5,977 nucleotides of DNA, from the NCBI GenBank assembly GCA_003649085.1, contig QMQV01000089.1:1-5977 (forward strand), given 5' to 3'. Below the pieces are notes generated by a model. It saw nothing but the letters and a program-made list of their open reading frames with translations. It had not been told where the DNA came from and did no database searches. Each line of letters opens with the position of its first letter. The stretch's first letter is position 1. Origin of the DNA: Thermoproteota archaeon. Lineage in GTDB: Archaea > Thermoproteota > Methanomethylicia > Methanomethylicales > B66-G16. The position numbers and the translations under genes were made by a program. Positions 1 through 5,367 of this stretch are shown one piece after another.

Positions 1-162
1 AACCAAACCAGATCTACCAGCTCCCGTAACCAGCACTTTACTTGACTTTGATGCCGCATCAGTTAGTATCGAGACAACTTGTTCGACTTGTTCGTCGCTT
101 ATCTTGTCGGTAATGCGTCTGATGTAGTCGGCGATGTCGCACATGACGGATTTGACGCGCAT
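1..162 (-). CDS. hxlB: 6-phospho-3-hexuloisomerase, SIS domain (N-terminal part, runs off window edge)
   Basis: The minus strand from an ATG at 160-162 stays open to the window edge and gives 54 residues. A helical N-terminus (residues about 8-40) is followed by VLVTGAGRSGLV at residues 43-54. This strand-loop, with its GAGRSG turn, is the phosphosugar-binding start of SIS domains, and the version seen here is typical of 6-phospho-3-hexuloisomerase. That enzyme interconverts hexulose-6-phosphate and fructose-6-phosphate in the ribulose monophosphate pathway, which in archaea often runs backwards to supply pentoses. A GGTG element at 169-172, 6 bases ahead of the ATG, supports this start; a second Met at residue 7 is an alternative. 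The gene is divergent from the cyclo-ligase gene. Only the N-terminal part is visible, so another SIS isomerase cannot be fully excluded. Confidence 0.82.
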   Translation of the reverse strand, partial: MRVKSVMCDIADYIRRITDKISDEQVEQVVSILTDAASKSSKVLVTGAGRSGLV

Positions 163-248
163 TACCTACACCAGACTCAAATATTTCTCCGTTAAACTCT
201 GAAAATGCGGTAATATTAAACGATTACTCACTTTTGGAAGGTGGTTTT
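163..248. promoter_or_regulatory. Divergent intergenic region with two TATA-like elements
   Basis: This gap separates the divergent hexuloisomerase and cyclo-ligase genes. It holds two AT-rich near-palindromic elements: AAATATTT at 179-186 and TAATATTAAA at 211-220. An archaeal TATA box sits about 26-27 bases upstream of the transcription start. On that rule the right element would drive the leftward gene, with a start near 189 and a short leader containing the GGTG. The left element would drive the rightward gene, with a start near 210 and a leader of about 40 bases containing GGAAGGTGG. The two promoters would then cross over each other. This rests on spacing alone. Confidence 0.35.
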
Positions 249-977
249 GTGAATATAAAGGAGGTTAAGTCAGCTATCCGAAAGATGGTTTGGGACAGAC
301 TTGAAAGAGAAAGGGCATCTTTGCCTCCAAAACCCATTTACGGTAGAATACCCAATTTTAAGGGAGCTGATGTGGCGGCGCAGCGCTTAAGAGAACTTCG
401 AGAATATATTGAAGCATCTTCGATTAAAGTGAGCCCGGATTCCCCACAATATTGGGTTAGGTACTTCGCCCTCTTAGATGGTAAGACGGTTATTATGCCC
501 ACGCCTAGGCTTCGAGGAGGATTCGTTGTTTTAGATCCCTCTAAAATACCTAGGAGGCTTTTTGATAGGGCTGCTACGATTAGAGGAGCTTTTGAATATG
601 GGAGGTTGATACCTATCAATGAGCTTAAGCACGTGGATTTAATAGTTACTGGTTCAGTAGCTGTAACTCTTGAGGGTAGGAGGCTTGGTAAAGGAGGAGG
701 ATATAGCGAATACGAGTATGGTATTTTAAAGGAGCTTAGGGCTGTAAACGAGAATACTCCCATAGTAACTACTGTTCATGATCTGCAAATAGTTCAAGAA
801 ATTCCGCTTGAGAGACATGATTATACATTAGATTATATTTTAACGCCTACTCAAGTCATCAAGGCGAGTGGTGAGAAAATAAGACCACAAGGGATTATAT
901 GGGAGCTCATATCTGAAGACGATTTAGCTGAAATGCCAATTTTAAGGGAATTGCTTAGACTAAAGCAGAAGACCTAA
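249..977 (+). CDS. 5-formyltetrahydrofolate cyclo-ligase family protein
   Basis: This 242-residue protein belongs to the 5-formyltetrahydrofolate cyclo-ligase (methenyltetrahydrofolate synthetase) family. The classical reaction is ATP-dependent conversion of 5-formyl-THF to 5,10-methenyl-THF. The diagnostic glycine-rich phosphate-binding loop is GRRLGKGGGYSEYEYGIL, near residues 143-160. It is preceded by the hydrophobic strand DLIVTGSVAV and followed by VTTVHDLQIV (about 173-182). The N-terminus has a Trp/Arg-rich helix and the segment GRIPNF (32-37), as in archaeal members. I chose the GTG at 249 because GGTG at 240-243 precedes it by 5 bases; a TTG at 234 would add five residues but has no such site. 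Archaea often use tetrahydromethanopterin instead of folate, so the physiological substrate is uncertain. The 3' end overlaps the convergent ecfT gene by 18 bp. Confidence 0.87.
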   Translation: MNIKEVKSAIRKMVWDRLERERASLPPKPIYGRIPNFKGADVAAQRLRELREYIEASSIKVSPDSPQYWVRYFALLDGKTVIMPTPRLRGGFVVLDPSKIPRRLFDRAATIRGAFEYGRLIPINELKHVDLIVTGSVAVTLEGRRLGKGGGYSEYEYGILKELRAVNENTPIVTTVHDLQIVQEIPLERHDYTLDYILTPTQVIKASGEKIRPQGIIWELISEDDLAEMPILRELLRLKQKT

Positions 978-1748
978 GAGGCGCAGCACAATAGCTAGAC
1001 ACGTGAAAAAGAGAGTTAAGGATATGAAGAAGAAGTCATGAGAAGATAGCTTTAGCATGTATAGATAAGTTCTCTGCTTTGATGCTCCAAAAGCTCTAGA
1101 CTCCATAGCATCTGCTATCATCTCTGCTCTCTTAAAGGAGGATATTATGAGTGGGATGAGGATCGGTATGTAGTTTCTAATGCGCTGTATGAAATTTCCT
1201 TTTTCGAGCTCTAAACCTCTTGACTTTTGAGCATCTATAATTAGCTGAGTTTCGCGAGCGAGCATAGGGACAAAGCGCATAGCCATTGTAAACGTCAACG
1301 CGTAGTCATATGGAAGCTTTAACTGAATCATGGATTGGGCAAAGTCATCTGGAGAAGTTGTTAGAAAGAAGAGAGCGAAAACCGAAACGAGTGTTAAGAA
1401 TCTGAGCATCATAGCAGTTGAGAGCGAGAGAGCGTTGCAGAGTACGTTAGGAGGAGCTTGGAGTATATTGGGCAAGTAGTTCCACGTTAATCCTATGAAG
1501 TTGAAGAGGAAAATGAAAATCACGAAGATTAAAGCGCCTCTCACGATAGTAAGCCATTTCTTAACTATGCGGCTTAAAGCTACTAGCGGTATTGTTGAAA
1601 TAAATAATACGAGCATGGGCAATAATGTGTAGAAGACGACTGTCGATAATACTGATAAAGCGATTAAGTAAATCATTTTTGACCTGGGATCAAGCCTATG
1701 GAGAAAGGATACGCCACGTTGGTATGCTAGGCCTTCAAAAGCCTTCAT
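960..1748 (-). CDS. ecfT: Energy-coupling factor transporter transmembrane subunit EcfT (CbiQ family)
   Basis: The 262-residue membrane protein is the EcfT scaffold of an ECF-type vitamin or metal importer, which links the ATPase pair to a substrate-binding S component. The N-terminus carries HRLDPRSK at residues 17-24, a family hallmark. Hydrophobic segments lie at about 26-60, 70-87, 105-130, 192-204 and 236-258. The cytoplasmic coupling helices carry the two Ala-Arg-Gly-like signatures expected of EcfT, AQKSRG at 173-178 and AMESRAFG at 214-221, which contact the ATPases. The ATG overlaps the stop of the upstream ATPase gene as ATGA (1745-1748), so translation is probably coupled. GGTG at 1756-1759 lies 7 bases upstream of the ATG. 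No S component is in the window, so the transported substrate cannot be inferred. The gene ends in TAG inside the 3' end of the convergent cyclo-ligase gene. Confidence 0.93.
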   Translation of the reverse strand: MKAFEGLAYQRGVSFLHRLDPRSKMIYLIALSVLSTVVFYTLLPMLVLFISTIPLVALSRIVKKWLTIVRGALIFVIFIFLFNFIGLTWNYLPNILQAPPNVLCNALSLSTAMMLRFLTLVSVFALFFLTTSPDDFAQSMIQLKLPYDYALTFTMAMRFVPMLARETQLIIDAQKSRGLELEKGNFIQRIRNYIPILIPLIISSFKRAEMIADAMESRAFGASKQRTYLYMLKLSSHDFFFISLTLFFTCLAIVLRLLGLLL

Positions 1749-2566
1749 TTAATGACACCAACTGCTTTCAAAACACAATCTTTGATTTCTGATATGTCAA
1801 GGGAGTTCACAGATATCCCTAAGTTGCGTAAGCTTAACGCAATTTTAGCAGCTTGTGGCTGTAATAGGTTTGATGCTTTGAGAACTTCAAAGTTCGAAAA
1901 AATCTCTAGCGTCTTTCCTCTAGCTAAGACTCTTCCTTGTGAAAGCACTACGACATCGTTTATGTAGTCAGCTACAAACTCAACATCGTGTGTAACCACA
2001 ATGACTGTTTTACCGCGCTTATTAAGCGAGTAAAGCATCTGAGCTAGCTTCTCCTTCTGCTTCTCATCTTGTCCAGTTGTAGGTTCATCTAATACTATAA
2101 CTTCTGGATCATAGCATAGTATTGAGGCTAAAGCAAGACGCTTTTTCTCACCTCCACTTAACATAAACGGAGGTTTATTCCTATATTGTGCTAAATTGAA
2201 TTCATTTAAAGCCCATTCAACTCTTCGTTTAATCTCATCTTCTGGGAACCTGAAGTTTTTAAGGGCAAAGGCTATTTCCTTTTCAACAGTTTCTGCAAAA
2301 AGCTGATTTTCAGGATTTTGGAAGACTAAACCGACCTTACGTGCAAGTTCTGCAACAGATTTTTCCCTGGTATCCTCACCATCAATTAATACGCAACCTC
2401 TTTGAGGTTTAATAAGTCCGTTGAAGTGTCTGATCAATGTGGTTTTCCCAGCGCCATTCTCCCCTAATATTGCTATGAAAGCTCCTCGCTCAATTTTCAG
2501 GTTTACACCTCTAAGTGCTTGAACACCATTTGGATACGTGTACCAGAGGTCAATAACCTCTATCGT
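1745..2566 (-). CDS. ecfA: ECF transporter ATP-binding protein, second copy, non-canonical start
   Basis: This ABC ATPase partners with the neighbouring ATPase and EcfT. The first ATG/GTG/TTG in frame is a TTG at 2437, but starting there would delete Walker A. The frame stays open upstream and encodes the missing N-terminus (IEVIDLWYTYP, then GENGAGKTT), so the real gene begins near 2561-2566. Counting from the ACG at 2564-2566 gives 273 residues, a normal EcfA length. Walker A is at 35-43, the Q-loop VFQNPENQLF has Q83, the signature LSGGE is at 136-140, Walker B VIVLDEP at 156-162 and the switch His at 193. No ATG, GTG or TTG lies between 2437 and the in-frame stop at 2618-2620. A perfect GGAGGTG at 2575-2581 sits 8 bases before ACG and 11 before ATA (2561-2563). 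The start may be ACG or ATA, or the gene may be fused to the upstream ATPase by frameshift. The 3' end overlaps ecfT. Confidence 0.9.
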   Translation of the reverse strand, partial: TIEVIDLWYTYPNGVQALRGVNLKIERGAFIAILGENGAGKTTLIRHFNGLIKPQRGCVLIDGEDTREKSVAELARKVGLVFQNPENQLFAETVEKEIAFALKNFRFPEDEIKRRVEWALNEFNLAQYRNKPPFMLSGGEKKRLALASILCYDPEVIVLDEPTTGQDEKQKEKLAQMLYSLNKRGKTVIVVTHDVEFVADYINDVVVLSQGRVLARGKTLEIFSNFEVLKASNLLQPQAAKIALSLRNLGISVNSLDISEIKDCVLKAVGVIK

Positions 2567-3399
2567 CTTAAAAACACCTCCAGTTCCCGAGCTAAGTGCT
2601 CTGGTGTTAATGGCGGTCTACCCAGACTTAGTCCAGCAGACTTAAGCTCAGTATATAGCTTAACAACCTTGGGTATTCCTACTCCGATTTCTCTGACAAT
2701 ATCTTTAGTAAAAGCTTGCTGTGGAGGAGCATCAACTATTATCTTGCCTTCATGCATGACCATAACTCTGTCTGCGCTTTCAACAACCATATCTAGCCTA
2801 TGTTCTACCAGCAAAATCGCTATGTTTAACTCCTGGTTGAGCTTTTCAAGAGTTTTTAGTAGGCGGAAAGCACTTAAAGGATCAAGATGTGCTGTAGGCT
2901 CATCCAGTACTAAGACTTTAGGCTTCATAGCTAAACAAGCTGCTATAGCGACCTTTTGCTGCTCGCCACCTGAGAGCTCTTCAGGAGATGAGTAGCGTAT
3001 GTGTTTTATGTCCATTAACTCTAAAGCTTCGTCAATTCGCTTAAGAATCTCATCTCTAGGTAAACCTAAGTTCTCTAGCCCAAAGGCTATTTCCTTTTCA
3101 ACTGTTGAACAAAAAAGCTGGTTTTCAGGGGTTTGAAAAACTAAACCAACTTTTTGAGCTAAAACGTATACAGGATGTTCTAGAGTATTTAGTCCATCAA
3201 CTATAACCTTGCCCTTAAACTCCCCTCCATACGAATGTGGTATCAATCCATTTAAGCACCTGCAAAGCGTTGATTTGCCACATCCGCTGGGCCCAGTTAA
3301 TACGATGAACTCGCCTTCACTAACTTCAAAGGAGATGTCTACTAATGTCGGGCGATCTGCTCCAGGATAAGTGTAAGTTAGCGAATGGACTTCTATCAA
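2560..3399 (-). CDS. ecfA: ECF transporter ATP-binding protein, first copy
   Basis: This 279-residue ABC ATPase powers the ECF importer. Counting from the TTG at 3397-3399, Walker A GPSGCGKST is at 36-44, the Q-loop VFQTPENQLF has Q89, the signature LSGGEQQ is at 142-148, Walker B VLVLDEP at 162-168 and the switch His (VEHRLD) at 200. The C-terminal extension (about 225-279) is typical of EcfA proteins. The VFQ-PENQLF Q-loop shared with the second copy is characteristic of ECF rather than generic ABC ATPases. Three starts are possible: TTG 3420, GTG 3405 and TTG 3399. I prefer 3399 because it gives the usual MIEV opening and lies about 26 bases from a TATA-like box, which suits a leaderless message; no Shine-Dalgarno site precedes it. 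The gene ends in TAG, overlapping the start region of the second ATPase. Confidence 0.93.
   Translation of the reverse strand: MIEVHSLTYTYPGADRPTLVDISFEVSEGEFIVLTGPSGCGKSTLCRCLNGLIPHSYGGEFKGKVIVDGLNTLEHPVYVLAQKVGLVFQTPENQLFCSTVEKEIAFGLENLGLPRDEILKRIDEALELMDIKHIRYSSPEELSGGEQQKVAIAACLAMKPKVLVLDEPTAHLDPLSAFRLLKTLEKLNQELNIAILLVEHRLDMVVESADRVMVMHEGKIIVDAPPQQAFTKDIVREIGVGIPKVVKLYTELKSAGLSLGRPPLTPEHLARELEVFLRR
2575..2581 (-). promoter_or_regulatory. Shine-Dalgarno element GGAGGTG for the second ATPase
   Basis: The minus strand reads GGAGGTG here, the full complement of the archaeal 16S 3' end. It lies inside the last codons of the first ATPase and 8 bases ahead of an ACG codon, or 11 ahead of ATA. 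The same heptamer precedes the prefoldin gene at 5120-5126, 11 bases before its ATG. Its presence argues for separate initiation of the second ATPase even though no ATG, GTG or TTG is available. Confidence 0.6.
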
Positions 3400-3420
3400 A
3401 GCCACGATTTTGCGCCCCAA

Positions 3421-3428
3421 GTTATATG
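3421..3428 (-). promoter_or_regulatory. TATA-like box upstream of the first ECF ATPase
   Basis: The minus strand reads CATATAAC in the short gap after the DHH gene. Its centre is about 26 bases from the TTG at 3399, the spacing expected between an archaeal TATA box and a transcription start. This would make the ECF operon message leaderless and separate it from the upstream cluster. The match to the TATA consensus is only partial. Confidence 0.4.
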
Positions 3429-3457
3429 AGTAGTTTTTCAGCTGTGAGTAGAGAAGT

Positions 3458-4465
3458 TCACGTTATAAGCTTGACTTCCTGCGAAACCCTTTTCCTAAGC
3501 CAACTTATTGTCGCATTTTCAAGCTCTTCTAAGCTAAACTTTCCAATAAAACCAGCCGCTAAAGCGTGTCCTCCTCCCTCACCCTTAAGACTTCTTGATA
3601 AGTGCAATATTAGATCTTTGATCGCGTCACCTTCTAGTAAGTTATTGAAGCGGTCATTAGCTCTTATGGAAACCCTTGAAACATCATCTTCCTGGTTTAA
3701 AACAAGTGCTAAATCAGCTCCTAAGTCAATCAAAGATCTTGCCGCAGATGCTTCATACGACCCCACATGTGAAAAAGCGATTATCCACTCATTTCTCAAA
3801 CTGTATAGCTTAGCTCTTTGACAAGCTTTCAACCTCGCGATTTTTTCAGAGTAACTCGCCTCAGATTTTAGCAAAGTAAGTACCTTGTTGTAGTCAGCTC
3901 CTCTTCGCATCAAGTCCAAGGCTATCTTGATAGTATCATATGATGCTATGGCGAATCTTCGCGAGTCGTAGATTAAGCCTATTAGAAGCGCTTGACAAAT
4001 TACGCTATCTCTTAATACTTTAGAGCGCCTAAGGATTTTATATACAATCTCTGCAGTTGAAGGTGCGGCTGTGTCTACTAGATATAGCTTAGCTATTTTA
4101 GCTAGTTTTTCGTTTTCATGGTGATGATCCACGACTAGCAAGGTCTTTCCTTCCTTTAATATTTGCTCGTCAAGTGGTTTAACTTGATCCAAAGACCCCG
4201 TATCAACCAGTATTATAGCATCATATGGACTAACGTCATAAATATGGTCATTAAAGACCACGCCTACTTTCAAACTCTCCAATACTTTTTTAGATAAGGC
4301 ACTCACGCCATCCACAGCGACATAATGGACATTCTTCTTCAAGAACCTTGATATATAAGTCCCAAGCGCCAATGCGCTACAAACGGCATCTGGATCAGCG
4401 TTTTTATGACATAGCATGAGTACGTTTTTAGCATTTTTAAGTACGTTGACTAGCTTTTTCCTCAT
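3458..4465 (-). CDS. DHH/DHHA1 family phosphoesterase (RecJ/NrnA-like)
   Basis: The 335-residue protein is a two-domain DHH superfamily phosphoesterase. The DHH domain (about 1-200) has motif I HKNADPDAVCSA (20-31) with the metal-binding DxD at D24 and D26, motif II ILVDTG with D88, motif III VVDHHHE (111-117), and a further metal-ligand candidate D167 in IYDSRR. The DHHA1 domain ends with GEGGGHALAAGF (295-306), the glycine-rich substrate-binding loop. Relatives hydrolyse short RNA or DNA oligonucleotides, nucleotide phosphodiesters such as pAp, or act as single-strand exonucleases; the exact substrate is not predictable here. All catalytic residues appear present. GGTG at 4473-4476 lies 7 bases ahead of the ATG. 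The start overlaps the end of the DUF3194 gene by 29 bp, so the two are probably translated together. The placement suggests a role in RNA turnover or nucleic-acid maintenance. Confidence 0.9.
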   Translation of the reverse strand: MRKKLVNVLKNAKNVLMLCHKNADPDAVCSALALGTYISRFLKKNVHYVAVDGVSALSKKVLESLKVGVVFNDHIYDVSPYDAIILVDTGSLDQVKPLDEQILKEGKTLLVVDHHHENEKLAKIAKLYLVDTAAPSTAEIVYKILRRSKVLRDSVICQALLIGLIYDSRRFAIASYDTIKIALDLMRRGADYNKVLTLLKSEASYSEKIARLKACQRAKLYSLRNEWIIAFSHVGSYEASAARSLIDLGADLALVLNQEDDVSRVSIRANDRFNNLLEGDAIKDLILHLSRSLKGEGGGHALAAGFIGKFSLEELENATISWLRKRVSQEVKLIT

Positions 4466-4736
4466 GTTTCAACACCTTCATGTTATTATCGATGACCTTG
4501 AGGGCTACATTAGTGGCTTCGTCTACGAGTTTCTTGATTTCGCCTCTGAAAATGGGATGCACATCCAATTCTATTGATACAGTGAATTGTAGACCCTGTT
4601 CTTCAGATTGTTCAGCCAAAACCTCAACTATTAGGTTCCTGATATACCTCTTCTTGACTTTAGAGAATATGAATTTACGCGCAGCTTTCTCAGCTTCTTC
4701 ACATATCTGCCGAACGGTTTCTTGCCCTAAGCTTAT
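4437..4736 (-). CDS. DUF3194-type small archaeal protein, no ATG/GTG/TTG start available
   Basis: This is a small archaeal protein of the kind encoded next to prefoldin beta and assigned to DUF3194; its function is unknown. The only conventional start, TTG at 4617-4619, would give just 60 residues. The same frame is open upstream to the prefoldin TAG (4740-4742) and encodes a helical stretch that reads as a genuine N-terminus: ETVRQICEEAEKAARK, then FSKVKKRYIRNLIVEV. From ATA at 4734-4736 the product is 99 residues, a plausible family length. GGAGG at 4747-4751 lies 10 bases before that ATA, close to the 9 bases seen for DHH and EcfT when measured the same way. Layout is helix, strand (NLIVEV), strand (LQFTVSIELDVHP), helix. 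Alternatives are readthrough of the TAG, a point mutation of the start, or a sequence error. The family assignment is from memory of the pattern and context. Confidence 0.72.
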   Translation of the reverse strand: MSLGQETVRQICEEAEKAARKFIFSKVKKRYIRNLIVEVLAEQSEEQGLQFTVSIELDVHPIFRGEIKKLVDEATNVALKVIDNNMKVLKHEEKASQRT

Positions 4737-4739
4737 GGT

Positions 4740-5108
4740 CTAAGAGCCTCCTACAGAGCTAGGTCCTTGAGACATGTAGGCTGCTATAGACTTTCTGAGT
4801 TCCTCGAGTTGTTGCTTAAGCCTCGCTTCCTGTTTTTCTAGGGTCTTTATCCTTAAGTCAAGCTCTTCCTTTCTATCAGAAAGCTCTTTTAACACCTTGT
4901 CCTTATCGGTCTTAAACAATAGGACGCCTACAGCTTTATAGATGGTTGTGTCAGGGCTTAGGTTATTAGCTTCCTCATAGGCAGCTTCTACCTCTCTAAG
5001 TTCAAGTTCAAATTGCTGTTTCCTCAATACTATCATTTTGAGCTGTTCTTGTAGTTCCTGAAAGCGCATAACTTGATTCTGAACTTGTGGCGGCAACTGC
5101 TCAGCCAT
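4740..5108 (-). CDS. pfdB: Prefoldin subunit beta
   Basis: This 122-residue protein is the beta subunit of archaeal prefoldin, a jellyfish-shaped hexamer (two alpha, four beta) that captures unfolded proteins and passes them to the thermosome. The architecture is visible directly: an N-terminal coiled-coil helix rich in Gln, Leu and Glu (about 8-50), a beta-hairpin region with YKAVGVLLFKTDKDKV (57-72), and a C-terminal coiled-coil helix (about 75-112). A short Gly/Ser tail follows. Length and layout match beta rather than alpha, which is longer with two hairpins. GGAGGTG at 5120-5126 lies 11 bases before the ATG and overlaps the end of pcc1. The gene stops with TAG, and the following gene continues in the same frame with no start codon of the usual kind. 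Confidence 0.95.
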   Translation of the reverse strand: MAEQLPPQVQNQVMRFQELQEQLKMIVLRKQQFELELREVEAAYEEANNLSPDTTIYKAVGVLLFKTDKDKVLKELSDRKEELDLRIKTLEKQEARLKQQLEELRKSIAAYMSQGPSSVGGS

Positions 5109-5116
5109 TTTTCCCT

Positions 5117-5362
5117 TTACACCTCCAACTCGTAGGCTAACTTCAATATCATGTCAGCCCACCTTAGATATGAATTTATCAGGGCTCTAATTCCTGCAGC
5201 GCTCTTAGCTTCAAATAAGAAAGTAATATACTTGCCTTTGAGCATTGCGGCTGCTTTCGCGTGAGGCGATGGCTGAGATTCAAGCTCGGGGCGTATGGCA
5301 TTATAAAGGAGATGTGCTATCTCTGGAGATGGTAGTTCAAGCGTTATGAAAGCTCTCCTCAC
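5117..5362 (-). CDS. pcc1: KEOPS complex subunit Pcc1
   Basis: This 81-residue protein matches the small dimeric Pcc1 subunit of KEOPS, the complex that makes the universal t6A modification on ANN-decoding tRNAs. It starts RRAFITLELPSPEIAHLL, a beta strand followed by a helix beginning at the typical P-S-P-E turn. The segment GKYITFLFEAKSAAGIRALINSYLRW follows as strand then helix, ending in a helix with hydrophobic spacing; this is the expected alpha-beta fold. I chose GTG at 5360-5362 because GGTG at 5369-5372 precedes it by 6 bases, matching neighbours. GTGs at 5374 and 5371 would add three or four residues and overlap the Brix stop. Placement between Brix and prefoldin beta is a familiar archaeal order. 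Other KEOPS subunits are not in the window. Confidence 0.9.
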   Translation of the reverse strand: MRRAFITLELPSPEIAHLLYNAIRPELESQPSPHAKAAAMLKGKYITFLFEAKSAAGIRALINSYLRWADMILKLAYELEV

Positions 5363-5367
5363 ATGTG

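Noticed and set aside
338..763. Minus-strand open frame of 141 codons opposite the cyclo-ligase gene
   Set aside because: Its protein is Ser/Pro/Leu-rich with no recognisable pattern, while the plus strand encodes a clear enzyme family.
1745..2437. Second ATPase starting at TTG 2437
   Set aside because: This start removes Walker A and the first strand, which are fully encoded just upstream in the same frame.
2519..2995. Plus-strand open frame opposite the first ATPase
   Set aside because: Antisense shadow of conserved ABC motifs; low-complexity Ser/Thr/Cys-rich translation without family features.
3345..3821. Plus-strand open frame opposite the DHH gene
   Set aside because: Ser/Leu-rich antisense shadow spanning a gene end and intergenic gap, with no supporting motif.
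4437..4619. DUF3194 protein of 60 residues starting at TTG 4617-4619
   Set aside because: It cuts through a strand and discards a well-formed N-terminal helix encoded in frame, and no Shine-Dalgarno element precedes it.
4740..4742. TAG between prefoldin and DUF3194 as a pyrrolysine or other recoded codon
   Set aside because: The ecfT and first-ATPase genes also end in TAG at sensible C-termini, and the prefoldin protein is complete before its TAG, so TAG works as an ordinary stop here. Low-level readthrough remains possible.
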